Positions 1 through 11,112 are shown, counted from the first letter of the stretch. The stretch: 64,000 nt of DNA from Ctenosaura bakeri (GCA_948474755.1 CAOLHI010001315.1:1-64000); one strand, 5' to 3'. The notes: generated by a model from the sequence alone, not told the origin. Numbers and translations are program-made.

Positions 1-277
1 TTGGTCCCTTCCCTGCAGGCCTGCCGAATGGAGAACCAGGTTCGCCCTCCGGGGATTCCTTCTCTCCAGGTGCTTGAGGGGAAGAGGGATCGCTTGGTCC
101 CTTCCCAGCAGGCCGGCCGAATGGAGAACCAGGTCGACCCTCGGGGGATTCCTTATCTCCGGGGCCTTGAGGGGAAAGGGGATCTCTTGGTTTCTTCCCA
201 CCAGGCCTTCGAAAAGGAAGACCTGATTCAGGGTTCTGGTCATCTTGATCTTTATGTCCTTTAGGAGAAGATGGATC
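1..277 (-). repeat. 93-base coding tandem repeat (31-residue units)
   Basis: Three units lie at 277-185, 184-92 and 91 to the window edge. On the plus strand the landmark TTGGT recurs at 1, 94 and 187, so the period is exactly 93 bases and the reading frame is kept. Units 2 and 3 are nearly identical in protein (core KESPEG.PGSPFGRPAGKGP). Unit 1 is diverged but keeps the DPSSP start and the PF-R-P-G-K-P end. The array probably continues outside the window. Confidence 0.85.
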
Positions 278-1000
278 TCTTTGCCTCTTTTCATCAAACT
301 TGTGTATTGGAAAATATGACTCATAGTTTGGGTCATCCTTCCCTGTATATCCTGTCTGGATATTTATATCTTTGGGGCTGTGTTCACCTGGGTCTCTAGG
401 GAGAATTTCATGAACAGTATTTTGGAAATCCGTATGTTCTTCATCTCCTGGTATATTTTCCCCTGATTTTCCTGAAGGGTAAAGTCCTCGTTGTCCTTTC
501 TGTTCTCTGGTGGAAGTGGTGTTTCTCCTTATTTCTCCTAAATTTCCCCCTGTGTACCCCCACTCCGGGACTCCTGACTCTATTTTGTTTTCATAAATCT
601 TTTTCTTTCTGCAACGTTTTTTGTTGTGTCCACTTTTGGACATCTTTTCCCCAAGGTCAGGGCCATTTCCTCCCCCCTTTTCAAGTTGATCCTGCCAAGT
701 GGACTTTCCTTCCTCTCCTGGTTTATCCCTATTTTTGGGCCTCAAACACCTCTTAGGCTTGAGCCTGACTTTCTGGGCCCCTGAGGAATTGAGAAGTGGG
801 CTCATTCCATCTGTATTCAGCATTTCCAGTGGGGTCTCCTCAGGATGCCCATCCTGTTCCAGCTGCCCTCCGCCCTCTTTTACCGCATCACTTGGAGAGA
901 CATCTGGTTTAGAAGATGTTAGCGGTTTTCCAGAGACAAATAAATGGCTCAGTCCTGTGGTCAAGAGGATTATGCCACAGACAATTTTCAGCTGGGACAC
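1..1000 (-). CDS. Large exon of an unrecognised secreted Pro/Gly-rich repeat protein (partial)
   Basis: Read on the minus strand, 333 codons stay open from 1000 to the window edge, and the frame continues out of the window. The exon follows a strong acceptor (a pyrimidine run ending TTTGCAG at 1003-1001); upstream in frame there is a stop near 1060 and no ATG, so the start codon must be in another exon. It opens with a hydrophobic leader (VSQLKIVCGIILLTTGLSHL) ending near FVSG, which looks like a signal peptide. The body is hydrophilic and rich in G, P, E, K, S and D, has basic clusters such as KKRCRKKK, two N-glycosylation sequons (NSS, NTT) and almost no cysteine. From 277 down it becomes 31-residue repeats. 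I do not recognise the family. A secreted matrix, mucin-like or SCPP-like protein would fit the composition, but that is a guess. It lies downstream of the BPI-like gene on the same strand. Confidence 0.72.
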   Translation of the reverse strand, partial: MSQLKIVCGIILLTTGLSHLFVSGKPLTSSKPDVSPSDAVKEGGGQLEQDGHPEETPLEMLNTDGMSPLLNSSGAQKVRLKPKRCLRPKNRDKPGEEGKSTWQDQLEKGGGNGPDLGEKMSKSGHNKKRCRKKKIYENKIESGVPEWGYTGGNLGEIRRNTTSTREQKGQRGLYPSGKSGENIPGDEEHTDFQNTVHEILPRDPGEHSPKDINIQTGYTGKDDPNYESYFPIHKFDEKRQRDPSSPKGHKDQDDQNPESGLPFRRPGGKKPRDPLSPQGPGDKESPEGRPGSPFGRPAGKGPSDPSSPQAPGEKESPEGEPGSPFGRPAGKGP

Positions 1001-1003
1001 CTG

Positions 1004-1565
1004 CAAAGAGAAGGGATAATACGTTCTCAATTGAAAGCCCCCGTCCAGAGCAACCAGCTGTTAATTCTGAGTGCCCAATACCGTACATGTCGCATCAGTT
1101 TCTGCAGAACAAACCCAGAATCCAAATTCTAGTTTTGGGAATATGAAATACTTAAGGTCACCATATCAAGCACTGAAATTTCAGTGCCAAAACCTAAGTC
1201 CTAGGCATGACTCCTTGTGATGTCACAAGATTTTTAAAAATGTTAAAAACAGTTCAATTAAACTAATTTAAAAGATTGAAGAAGTGGGATAGCAGAACAT
1301 TAATCAGGACTGCCTCTCCTGTTCATTAAAAGCTTTCTGTTTCAAAAACCTTGTTCAATAAAGATGTTTTACCATGCTCCCAGAAGGGCAACAAGGAGGG
1401 GGGAAGTTTTGCCTCCCTGGGAAGAATCCAGGGGCAGCCCTTGAGAAGGCCCTCTCACATATCTCCATGAACTGTGCTTGCATCAGAGGTGGGACTGTGA
1501 AAAGGCCTTCTCCCCATCATCTCAGAGCCCAGGCCAGCTCATGCAGAGAGATAAGGTCTCCTAAA
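1004..1565. other. Intron sequence, partly a diverged repeat
   Basis: No exon was recognised. The part at about 1375-1560 resembles segments at 2520-2600 and 15840-15960 (phrases such as TTCCAGAGCCTGG and AAGGCC), suggesting an old interspersed repeat that I cannot name. Confidence 0.4.
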
Positions 1566-1832
1566 TAGAATCATAAGAGTTGGAAGAGACCCCAGGGCCA
1601 TCGAGTCCAAGCCCCCGCTATGCAGGAACACCCATCAAAGCATTCTGAGCAGATGGCCAGTCAGCCTCTGCTTAAAAACCTCCAAAGAAGGAGACTCCAC
1701 TACACTCCGAGGCAGCAGATTCTGCAGCACTGCCGGAGAGCCCTGACTGTCAGGAAATTCTTCCTGAGGTTCAAGTGCAATCTCCTTTCCTGCAGCTTGA
1801 ACCCACTGCTCCTTGTCCTAGTCTGGACCTGA
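1565..1832 (-). mobile_element. CR1 LINE 3' fragment
   Basis: The reverse complement carries the end of the CR1 reverse-transcriptase ORF and the 3' tail. The plus strand begins AATCATAAGAGTTGGAAGAG and then runs through the usual CR1 segments (AACCTCCAAAGAAGGAG, TTCTTCCTGAGGTTCA). Confidence 0.85.
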
Positions 1833-2353
1833 GCCATATATGTCTTCATGAATCATATCCAGTGCTTTGGAATTGTGCATGGAAACAAACCAATGGACCT
1901 GTTTCAACCAAGACACAATATGGTCTCTATAGCTAGCAGAAGCTGGAGTTGGCCACAGAAGCTGAGCAGTGGAACGTTCAATACAGGTCAATGGGTTGTT
2001 TTTTCTTCAATTGGAGACCTTGAAACAAGAGTTTGGCTGGACAGCTAACTGTCAGGGATGTTATAGCTCTGGCTCCGGCACTAGATGGTGATGGTGATAC
2101 TGATATTCATTTACACCCTGCTTTTTCCCTAGCCGTAGGACTCAAAGTGACTCATAAATCTCAGAAGCGGTCCAGCTAAAAGTTGACATCATACAAGAAT
2201 TAAAATGGAATTAAACTAGTTATAGAATGAAAAGCAGGCCCAGCGAAGGGAAAACAGCTATGGACAGCACAGCACGCAGCAGTCAGTCCTCGAAGGCAAA
2301 AGGCTTCACTTGCTTGCAGAAGGAGAACGAGGATGCCAGCCTAATCTGTCAAG

Positions 2354-2532
2354 GGCCATTTCCACAGTTGGCTGTTACAGCACTATTATTCCACTTGCAA
2401 CATCCTATGGAATCCTGGGGTTTGCAGTTTTGGGGGGGGGCTGGCTGGCCCCTCCCGAAAGTGCAAACCCCAGGATTCCATAGGATGTTGCAAGTGGAAT
2501 AATAGCACTATAACAGTCTAGTGCGGAAAGGG
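2354..2532. mobile_element. Palindromic MITE, family N1
   Basis: The two arms are close reverse complements around a GGGGGGGGGCTGGCTGGCCCC centre. The inner arm contains CATCCTATGGAATCCTGGGG and its complement. The right end is altered to GTGCGGAAAGGG, and no clear target duplication remains. Confidence 0.85.
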
Positions 2533-3089
2533 AGGAAGTTCCAGAGCCTGGAGGCAGCCACTGATAAGGCCTGGATCCATCTGACCGAGCAACATCAGCA
2601 TCTGGCCAAGATGGCAAAAGCGATTCATGAGGAAGAACACACAAACTAGGAGAGGGTGGTTTTGCCTGAGCCTCCAGGAAAGGCCAAGACACACACACCG
2701 AGTTAATTGAGTACAGTAGGTGTCCACGTTTCCAGATCTGACTTTCACAGATTTATTTGCAAGTTTCTCTAACTGCTGCCCACCATTTCAAGTACTTCTT
2801 TTCCAGGAGAACCTTCCCTCTTGGCAGCTCCAATCAGGCTGGGCAGTCATTTAAAAACCCACTTCTGATGCTCCTCCTTCTCCACTACCAACCACTGCCT
2901 GGACAGCTAAGGATCATTCACAACCTGTTTTCTCAGCACCAGAAACCTTCTCCCGATCCCCGCAACACACCCAAGAAAGGAGATGGGCAAGAGAAAGGGA
3001 GTCTAGGGCCACCATGTCAACCCACTCCCTTTCCCTCTCCTTTCCCTGACTCAGTTTAGGCCCTGGGTGCCCCCTCTCCCCACTGTGCT

Positions 3090-5728
3090 TCAGCCCCCTT
3101 CCCACAGACACCATGCACACATTTTGATATTTGCAATTTTTCCACTTTTGCAGGAGTCCTACATCCCTAATCCTAGCGAATGTGGAGGGCTGACTATACA
3201 GACTGCTTTTGCACTTTGAACCCAGTTTGCAGCAAAACAAAGCAAGCTGAGGACAAAGGGGGAAATGGGAGGAGGAGGACGTGGGAGAAACCAGAATATT
3301 TTAAAAGCAGCTGAAAAGGGGAGACAGCAAAGAATTAATCAGGACTAGCTAAGCAGGACAGTTGGAGCCTATGGAAGCTTTGCTGACATGGGACATCTGA
3401 AGGGATTGATCCTAGCGCTGGCAGAGCTCCCATGCAATGCAGAGAAGCTGTGGAAAGAGTGGCAATAAAATCCAGAGAGGGTTTGCCACCCCTGTGGAGG
3501 CAGGACCACCCACACTGTGGTTGTCATTCAGAGCAGAGTTGCAAAGACATCTTCACAAACCATCACAGAATCATAGATCTGGAAGATACCACAAGGACCA
3601 TCTACTTCAGCCCTACAAGATGCCCCCTCCCAAGGCAAGGCAGCCCACTATCAAAACCACTGGCAGTAAATAAGCTCCTCTTAATATTTAGGTAGACCCT
3701 CTTCTCTTGCAGACAAGAATGTCTACTTCCTTGCTCTCTATGGCTAAGCCAATGGATTGGAGAAATCCCTCTTGATCCCCATAGATTTTGCTTTAACATC
3801 AACTCTTGCTGCTCTGTGGGAAATGCAAATATCCAAAGGGCTTACTCCCAATAGTTTTGTCCAGATAGCAAACATCTACTTTAAAGGTCGATGATTCACT
3901 TCATGGCTGTTGGTTTATGTAACTTTAAAGAGGGCAAGGAAGGCTACAAGATAGTTCCAGGTTTTTTGCAGCTTGGTAATGTGGAAATGTGGAGTTTATG
4001 CAAAAAACAAAAAAAAATGCATGTTTTCTGTGCAAAAAGAAATATTCTGGAACACTTAGGGATGCTGCAATAGAGCAAGAAAACTAGGGGAAAAAATGTT
4101 TAAGCATTTTTTGTCAGTTTGTTTGCAGGAAAAAAGTGCATTTTTCCACTAAAATGCATTTTGTGTGCAAAAACCACATTTCCTCAAAAAAAAAAAAAGC
4201 CCCACTGTTTCCTAGACAATGCATGCATTTTCTAAGTAGAAAATATGCAGAAGGAGAGGGGCGTTATGCAAAAAAAAAACCATGTGTTTCTCTGCACAGA
4301 AAAATCCTGCAAAATACTTTTGGAACTTTCAAATACTGGGAGGGAAAATCCTAGCAAAAGTGTTGCTGCTCTGTTATTCTTTCGGACTGACTATTGACTA
4401 TTGCAAAACACTTCTAAAAAGTGGGAAATGAATAATCAAGAATATTTTTTCTTGAGTTGGAGATCTAGAACAGGTGCAGGGAAGGGCTACCTAAAATATT
4501 CAGGAGACTGAAGCATTTCTCCTGTGAGAAGCTGCCCCCTCCCACAACATTTGGGACTATTTCCTTTGGAAAAGGGGAGTAAGGAGGAAGAGAACAGACA
4601 TTTACAAAAAAATCTATATATTGTAGAGAAAGTAGAGAGAGGCAAGTTTTCTCTGTAGGTTGGGAAAAAAAATATCCCCCCATTTTCTCTTTAGCTTGAG
4701 CAGACCAACTGAATCAATGGGGACTTAGGAAATCAACCCTAGGCATACTAGATGGGGCATTCTGGAACTAAAAGTCCAAGAAAGTAACTTTTCCAGGCAC
4801 TGGACACATCTTTCCTACTGCATAAATCTGTCTATCCCACTCCACCCCCAGAAGAGGTCCAAGTTAGTGGCCATCACCGTATTCTATACCTTAGGTTCTG
4901 TATTCAAGATTTATTCCGAATCTACTGTCACTCAATGAATCATTAAATAATCTCAAATTCTGGTGGAGGGGGATAAGTGCCTTTCGGTTCCCTAATTTTA
5001 AATTTATGCTCCTCAATATAACAATAACTACAGTCTTAGTAGTAATATATAATCAAATTATCCATAGACGTTAAAAAGCAATTAAAACAAATCCATTGAA
5101 AACATTCGGATGCATTAAGATAAGCAAAACAGCACACTATTAAAAACCCTGGAAGTCAATCATGTCCTTCTTTCTCTCTAATTTCCCTGCAATTTTATTT
5201 TGATGGCTTCAGTTTGAGGACTAAACTATGAAAAGATTCCTCTCTCATCTACTTCTGGTTGTAAGGAAAAACCTGGAAGAAGGGCAGGAAAATAGAGATT
5301 CTCTCTGGGTAATATTACTAGTAAGTCTGCACCTTAATTTTTTTTAATAGCCTAAGCCATCACAATTCAATATATAGAAATAGGAAATACAGAAGACAGT
5401 ACTTATAAAACATAAATTAGTGCATCATTTGTATTCATAGAACAACAACTGTACCTAGAAAAACTAAGTGAAATTTATAATGAAACAATAGTACAAGAGG
5501 CAAATATTCCCCAATCACATACCACCTATTAAAACACCGATACTAAAAGCCTGAAAGGGAAACCGCTCATTTTATCCACCGTGCCAAATTTTTGGTTCTA
5601 GAGCCCCGCTCTTTCCAATTAGTATACACGTCTATTAAAAAGAATAGGGGTTGGGAATCTGACAAAAAGCAAAATATTTGTGCCTCAGGGACACATACAT
5701 TTTTTGCACTGTAAAAAAAATTAATGAT
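3090..5728. other. Intronic or intergenic DNA without a recognised gene
   Basis: Both strands are broken by frequent stops. A weak CR1-like stretch is visible at about 3566-3700. The block at 3890-4350 is rich in A runs and in near-repeated phrases built on GCAAAAA and GCATTTT, similar to 45170-45560, so it may be an old diverged repeat. No host exon is supported. Confidence 0.4.
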
Positions 5729-6055
5729 AGAATCCTAGAGCTGGAAGAGACCCCCAGGGCCTCCCAGTCCAACCCCTTTATGCCCATCCAAGCCGTCCTT
5801 TGGACAGCTTGGACATCCAAGACACCATCCAAGCCGTCCTTTGGACAGATGGCCACCCAGCCCCTCTTTAAAAACCTCCAAAGAAGGAGGAGATGCCACC
5901 AAACTCCTAGGTAGTATACTCCACTGTTGAACAGCTCTTACCCTCATGAAGTTCTTCCTAATGTTTAGGTGGAATCTGTTTCCCTGTAGTCTGAAGCTAT
6001 TGTCCCGTGTCCTAGTCTCTGGAGCAGCTGAAAACAAGCTGGCTCCATCTTCCAT
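5729..6055 (-). mobile_element. CR1 LINE 3' fragment
   Basis: It begins at the plus-strand left end with the inverted CR1 tail (AGAATCCTAGAGCTGGAAGA) and extends into the end of the reverse-transcriptase ORF. An internal 45-base stretch around GCCGTCCTTTGGACAG is tandemly duplicated. Confidence 0.8.
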
Positions 6056-6189
6056 ATGACAGAGATGATGGAAGAGATATCATTATAGATGCAAAATCTT
6101 TGGTGAGATGAGGTATTAGTAAACATCCCATCAAGAAAAAGGGTGAGGTCATATGTGTCAAAAGGAGCGGTCAAATATTAGAAAGATTT

Positions 6190-6378
6190 TTTTTGAAAAC
6201 GGTAAAGCTGTTCAGTAGTGGAATATACTGTCTTGGAGGTGATTGATTCCCTTTTGTTGGAAATCTTGGAGGCTGGACAGGCATCTTTCTGGAGGGCTGT
6301 GGTTGCATCTTCCTGCATGGCAAGGAGTTGGAGTAAACGGCCTTTGGGGTCCCTTGAAACTCTATAATTCTATGATTT
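6190..6378 (+). mobile_element. CR1 LINE 3' end
   Basis: The segment runs from the last CR1 codons (AGTGGAATATACTG) to the tail ATAATTCTATGATTTTA. It is in the opposite orientation to the copy at 5729-6055. Confidence 0.75.
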
Positions 6379-6595
6379 TATGTAGAGCTGTAAATTATTT
6401 CCTTAAAGGCATTCTAGTAAACTATTGTTCTAAATGACATGTTGATATAAAGTCTACCATAGGTGATAAATCCCATTGTTTTGAATGCAAGGCAGAGTCT
6501 TTCTTTTTTTTAAAAAAAAAACTCTTATTCTGATGTAGGAGATAGTTAGAAGAACCTTGATGTTAACTTCATAGTTGCTGCAATTAATATTTAGG

Positions 6596-6768
6596 GACTC
6601 AGCATGGTGTAGTGGTTTGAGCATTGGATTATGACCCCGAGCACAAGGATTCAGTTCCCTGCTCAGCCATGGAAACTCACTGGGTGACCTTGGGCAAGTC
6701 ACACACTCTCAGCCCCAGAAAACCCTGTGATAGGGTTGCCATAAGTCAGAAATGCACACAACAACACA
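6596..6768 (+). mobile_element. tRNA-derived SINE
   Basis: The A-box region (GTGTAGTGGTTTGAGCATTG) and a B-box-like segment are followed by the tRNA-unrelated body (CACTGGGTGACCTTGGGCAA) and the end GGGTTGCCATAAGTCAGAAA. It is one of several copies in the window and is a transposed SINE, not a functional tRNA gene. Confidence 0.8.
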
Positions 6769-6876
6769 ATTAATATTTAGTCTGAACAAAAGCTCTGAGT
6801 TCCAATACATACTTTAAAGGTCGACACTCAATTAAAACCAGGACTTTTTCTTTTGGGACTTATGGATGAAGCCTTG

Positions 6877-7055
6877 GGCCATTTCCGCACTAGACCGTTA
6901 CAGCACTATTATTCCACTTGCAACATCCTATGGAATCCTGGGGTTTGCAGTTTCCGGAGGGGCGAGTCAGCCCCTCCGGAAACTGCAAACCCCAGGATTC
7001 CATAGGATGTTGAAAGTGGAATAATAGCGCTATAACAGTCTAGTGCGGAAATGGC
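6877..7055. mobile_element. Palindromic MITE, family N1
   Basis: This is one of the best-preserved copies. It starts GGCCATTTCCGCACTAGACC and ends with the complement of the family start, with arms mirrored around GGAGGGGCGAGTCAGCCCCTCC written as two inverted halves. The flanks are TTG on the left and TTT on the right. Confidence 0.9.
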
Positions 7056-7512
7056 TTTGGAAAAGCGCCGTGGGAGATTATTCCCATATATGAACATGGC
7101 AGAAAGACAGTTGTATGCACAAAGACGGAAGAACTCAGCATTACACCTACTGGGGGGAATGCTTGTTGAAACTTATTGGTCTAGCAGAAATGGACAAATC
7201 ATCTGGCTTGATTAGAGAAAAGTCACTGGAGACATTTCTAAAACCTCGGAGACCTCTTGATAGACTTTTTGCAGAGGAAGGAAAATGATTTGGCCACTTT
7301 TGGTGTTGACAGTAAGATTTTCTTAGCGGAAGAAATGAACAAGGTAGTTCTAGAGAGAGGGGTTTGATTCTATTACATGTATGTACAAACACAGCAAATC
7401 CAAAGCCATTGTTTCTATATTTCATTTTATCTGTATTTGTCTATATTTCTATATTTCATTTTATATCCTACATTTCTTTCTTCTTTTCTTTCTTTTCCCC
7501 CAATTATGGGTC

Positions 7513-7800
7513 ATACGGTATTTGCTGTTGTATAAGATGCGCCAGCGTATAAGACTCACCCCATTTTCGAACAGTATTTTTCGGGGGGGGGAGTGGCCAT
7601 TTCCGCACTTTGCTCTTATAGCGCAATTATTCCACTTTCAACATCCCATGGAATCCTGGGGTTTGCAGTTTGGGGAGGGGCCGGCCAGCTGCAAACCCCA
7701 GGATTCCATAGGATGTTGAAAGTGGAATAATGACGCTGTAAGAGCGAAGTGCGGAAATGTCCAGTGAGTCTTACAGACCAGCAAAAGCATTTACTGTACT
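7513..7800. mobile_element. Short TATAAGAC-type hairpin MITE, interrupted by an N1 MITE
   Basis: The left part (TACGGTATTTGCTG, then TATAAGACTCACCCC) and the right part (AGTGAGTCTTA, then CAGCAAAAGCATTTACTGTA) form one inverted-repeat element. An uninterrupted relative is at 11024-11112. The N1 element sits inside it at 7595-7762. Confidence 0.7.
7595..7762. mobile_element. Palindromic MITE, family N1, nested
   Basis: It is flanked by AGT on both sides. The host hairpin element elsewhere (near 11090) has a single AGT at this point, so the 3-base target duplication is directly visible. The right end is TCC rather than GGCC. Confidence 0.9.
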
Positions 7801-7848
7801 TTGCAAAACTCTGAAGGAAACTGACATTTGCAAAATATTTAGACTTAC

Positions 7849-7854
7849 CCCCAT
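7849..7854 (-). CDS. Candidate first coding exon (Met-Gly) of the left-edge secreted protein
   Basis: On the minus strand an ATG in good Kozak context (G at -3, G at +4) is followed by GGG and then a consensus donor GTAAGT. Joined in phase 0 to the exon at 1000 it would give MG followed by VSQLKIVCG, a well-formed signal peptide start. The intron would be 6.8 kb. This is inference from phase and splice-site quality only, and other upstream exons are possible. Confidence 0.3.
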
Positions 7855-8400
7855 GACGCCTGCTCCTCCTGAGGAGTTTCAGAACTGCATTCTCCTCCTC
7901 TCCTCCTTCTCTGCCTCTTTGGCTGAATGGGATGGCTAGTCCTTCTTCCATATATATATATATCTTCACCCGACCTTTTACGTCAAGGTAAAGATTAAGA
8001 AGAGCATCAGATGCCAAATCCACTTTCTGGGAGGTGCCACTTCTCACCTTCCTCCTGAAGCCATTGACCCATGACTGAGAAACGGACCTTCACGCTTGAG
8101 CCTCTGTCTTTGGCTCTCTCCTCGTGGCGGAAGGAGGAGGTTGCCAGGCCACGGAGGTCTGGTGCCAAGGGGCCAGCGTGGTGGTGATGGGGGTCTCTCC
8201 TGGGGGGGGGGAGTTCCGGGAAGAAATATGCAGCCCTTCTCCACTGTATGGAAGAAAGACAGTTCAGCAGTCTTACTACTCACATTCATTAATCCTTTTT
8301 TAAATTTTACTGAGAAATTTCTTTGAACATATTAAGAATTTTGTAGTGGTGTGCCTTAAGGTCATTTCTCTTTTTGTAATAATTTTTATTAAAAGTTTAA
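7855..8400. other. Region upstream of the candidate first exon
   Basis: It contains a short TA run at 7951-7964, a GC-rich purine/pyrimidine-biased segment at about 8080-8220, and no supported exon. If the exon at 7849 is real, this region would hold the promoter or 5' UTR. No promoter element is clear enough to call. Confidence 0.25.
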
Positions 8401-8404
8401 TAAA

Positions 8405-8636
8405 AAGGAAGCCCTGGTGGCGCAGTGGTTAAATGCCAGTACTGCAAGCCACAAGGTTGTGAGTTCGATCCTGCCGGGCTCCAAGGTTGGCTCAGCCTTC
8501 CGTCCATCCATAGGTCGGTAAAATGAGTACCCAGCTTGTTGGGGGCATGTATAGAAAAATGTTTCGAAATACATGCTATTTGTAAGTTGTTCGCCGCCTC
8601 GATCCATATGGAGAGGAGGGATACAAATAAATAATT
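8405..8636 (+). mobile_element. tRNA-derived SINE, lizard (Sauria-like) type
   Basis: It begins GAAGCCCTGGTGGCGCAGTG, a tRNA-like A box, followed by a B box (GGTTGTGAGTTCGATCC), a SINE body, and an A/T-rich tail (AAATAAATAATTAAAAAA). The family name is my recognition of the head sequence. Confidence 0.75.
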
Positions 8637-9027
8637 AAAAAAAATTAATCTTGAAAATAACCCCCCCACACACACTTCCATGCTTAAATCTTCCAGTTGA
8701 AATTGCTTATTTCCGTTCCATACAAACATAATTTCCATCTTACAGAGAGAAGAACAATTACATTATTACATTATTGATATAGAAGAACAATTACATTATT
8801 TCTTCTTTGATTTCTTATACATTTATATCCTCACTCAATGCAATACTCCTTTCCATTCTTTCTCAAAGTTCTGGATAGATTTATTCTTCGAAGAAGATGC
8901 GATTTTTTCCATCTCTGTCATATCCAGAACTTTCAACTTCCATTCTTCTATACCAATATGTTTCTTTTCTTTCCAGTGTTGCGCATAGGTCAACCTTGCC
9001 GCAGTTATTAAATATAATAATATCTTC

Positions 9028-9192
9028 TGATGACCAGGGTCATTTCTGACTTATGGTGACCCTAAAGCAAAACTATCATGGGGGTTTCTGGGGCTGAGAG
9101 TCTGTGACCTGCCCAAGACCATCCGGTGGGTTTCCAGGGCAAAGTGGGGTATCAAACCCTGGTCTCCAGCATTGCTCCAACCACTGCATTTT
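9028..9192 (-). mobile_element. tRNA-derived SINE
   Basis: It is an inverted copy of the 6596-6768 type: the plus strand reads TTCTGACTTATGGTGACCCT, then GGGGCTGAGAGTCTGTGACC, then the B-box complement near CAAACCCTGGTCTCCAG. Confidence 0.75.
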
Positions 9193-9807
9193 GCTGGCTT
9201 TCCCACATTAAGTATTACAGAGAAAAGATAGAAAGTTAAGACATGATAAAATGAAAGTTAAAAAGCACAAAACAAAAATAGGAGAAGAGGAAAAGGTGAT
9301 TTCTGATTTTCCTTTCGGCAGCTATGTAATGTGCATGTAATTATTCATACTTCTGTCTTGAAAATTACAACATATTCCCTTCTCGGAAGAGCTTATTCAT
9401 TCTGATCATTAATACAAAAAGTTACGTGGTCATTTTGCTTTTTGTTGTTGTTGTTTTGGGTTTTTTATTTGCTTTACAAAAAGTCTATAAGGGGCTTCCA
9501 GCCTTTAAGGAAGGTCACTGCACATGGATTAATCCTAATGTTTAATCAGAATCTCCTTTCTTGCACTTTTGTGTGCGTATTCAGCTGCTTCAGTGGGTCT
9601 CACCCGGCTGGAACTGACAAGTCCTCAACGTTTCCTGAAGGCTTCCTTTAGCCAAGTCCTGATGGCCACCAAGGGATGATGGCTGAATTTCACAGACTCT
9701 TCCCACTTCCCTTCAAGTTGCTCAGATGTTTTGCTGTGTGTGTTTGAGTAAAATGTTAAGGCTCTCCATAAACCCAGCTTTAAGTGAAATTTGAAATTTG
9801 CTTGCAT

Positions 9808-10160
9808 AGAATCATAGAATTGGAAGAGACCCCAGGGGCCATCCAGTCCAACCCCCTGCTTTGCAGGAGCACCTATCAAAGCACTCCCAACACATGGCCA
9901 TCAAGCCTCTGTTTAAAAACCTCCAAAGAAGGAGACTCCGCCACACTCCATGGAGGCAGCAGCAGATTCCATGGCCGGGCAGCCCTGACTGTCAGGAAGT
10001 TCTTCCTGAGGTTCAGGTGGAATCTCCTTTCCTGCAGCTTGAATCCATTGCTCCTTGTCCTGGTCTCTGGAGCAGCAGAAAACAAGCCCTCTCCTTCCTC
10101 CACATGACATCCCTTCAAATATTTAAACATGGCTATCATGTCCTTGCTTAACCTTCTCTT
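9808..10160 (-). mobile_element. CR1 LINE 3' fragment, left half of a head-to-head pair
   Basis: The CR1 tail is at the left (ATAGAATCATAGAATTGGAA) and reverse-transcriptase sequence is at the right. The copy at 10192-10590 faces it, and both are truncated in the same part of the ORF. Confidence 0.85.
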
Positions 10161-10191
10161 CTTCTCTCCACTTTGTCATGATGAAGGTCCA

Positions 10192-10592
10192 GTCATGTCT
10201 CCTTATGACGGTTAAGAGGTGACATCATGAAGGTTAAGAGGGGATGTGACAGCCATTTTTAAATATTTGAAAGGATGTCATGTGCAGGATGGGGCAAGCT
10301 TGTTTTCTACTGTTCCGGAGACTAGGATACGGAGCAATGGCTTCAAACTACAGGGAAAGAGATTCCACCCAAACCTCAGGAAGATCTTACTGATGGTAAG
10401 AGCAGTTTGACCGTGGAGTATTCTGCTGCCTGGGAGTCTGGTGGAGTCTCTTTCCTTGGAGGTTTTTAAACAGAGGTTGGGTGGCCAACTTTTGAGACTC
10501 CTTTGATTGTGTTTTCCTGCATGCCTGTATGGGGTAGGATGGGATGGCCTTTGGGGTTTCTTCCAACCCTATAATTCTATGATTCTAGAGCC
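10192..10592 (+). mobile_element. CR1 LINE 3' fragment, right half of a head-to-head pair
   Basis: It carries the final reverse-transcriptase codons, including the segment before GGAGGTTTTTAAACAGAGG, and the tail ATAATTCTATGATTCT. It is oriented opposite to 9808-10160 with about 30 bases between them. Confidence 0.85.
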
Positions 10593-11023
10593 TGCATGCA
10601 TTTTAATATCCTTGGGGGATGGCTGTCTTTCATTCCCACCATCATCACAAGTATCTCTGCCAAGGAGATGTCATTTTAGGTTGTTGCCCCCAAACTATGG
10701 AATTTTGTCCCTTGGGCCAGTCCATTGGTACCTTCTCTGATCTCTTTCTGCAGGCGGGGACATTTTTATTTGGGCAGACCGTTCTCTGTCAGCATGCTAT
10801 TGCAGAAGGCATCTTCAACTGGACCAGTATATTTTTATTCTTCCTAGAATGTTTCAAATGTTTTTAAATTGTTTTATAATAGTGTTGTTAACATGGCTGT
10901 TTATTTAATTTTTTTTTAAAAAAAAAAAACTTCTGTACTGTTTTTATTGTTTTACATGTATTTTGTTTGCAATCTATGCTGTAAGCCACCTTGGGTCCCA
11001 TATTGAGATTTAACTTGAACAAA

Positions 11024-11112
11024 TACCATATTTGCTGGCATATAAGACGCACCCCATTGTCAAAGGTTATTTTGGGGGGGGGAGTGTGTCTTATATGCTG
11101 GCATATTTGCTA
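11024..11112. mobile_element. Short TATAAGAC-type hairpin MITE, intact
   Basis: The left arm (TACCATATTTGCTGGCATAT, then AAGACGCACCCC) is matched by an inverted right arm (GGAGTGTGTCTTATATGCTG) ending GCATATTTGCTA. It is about 89 bases long with a loop containing a run of G. It provides the empty site for the insertion at 7595. Confidence 0.7.

Noticed and set aside
6596..6768. tRNA gene
   Set aside because: Only the promoter boxes are tRNA-like; no cloverleaf can be formed and the sequence recurs as a SINE.
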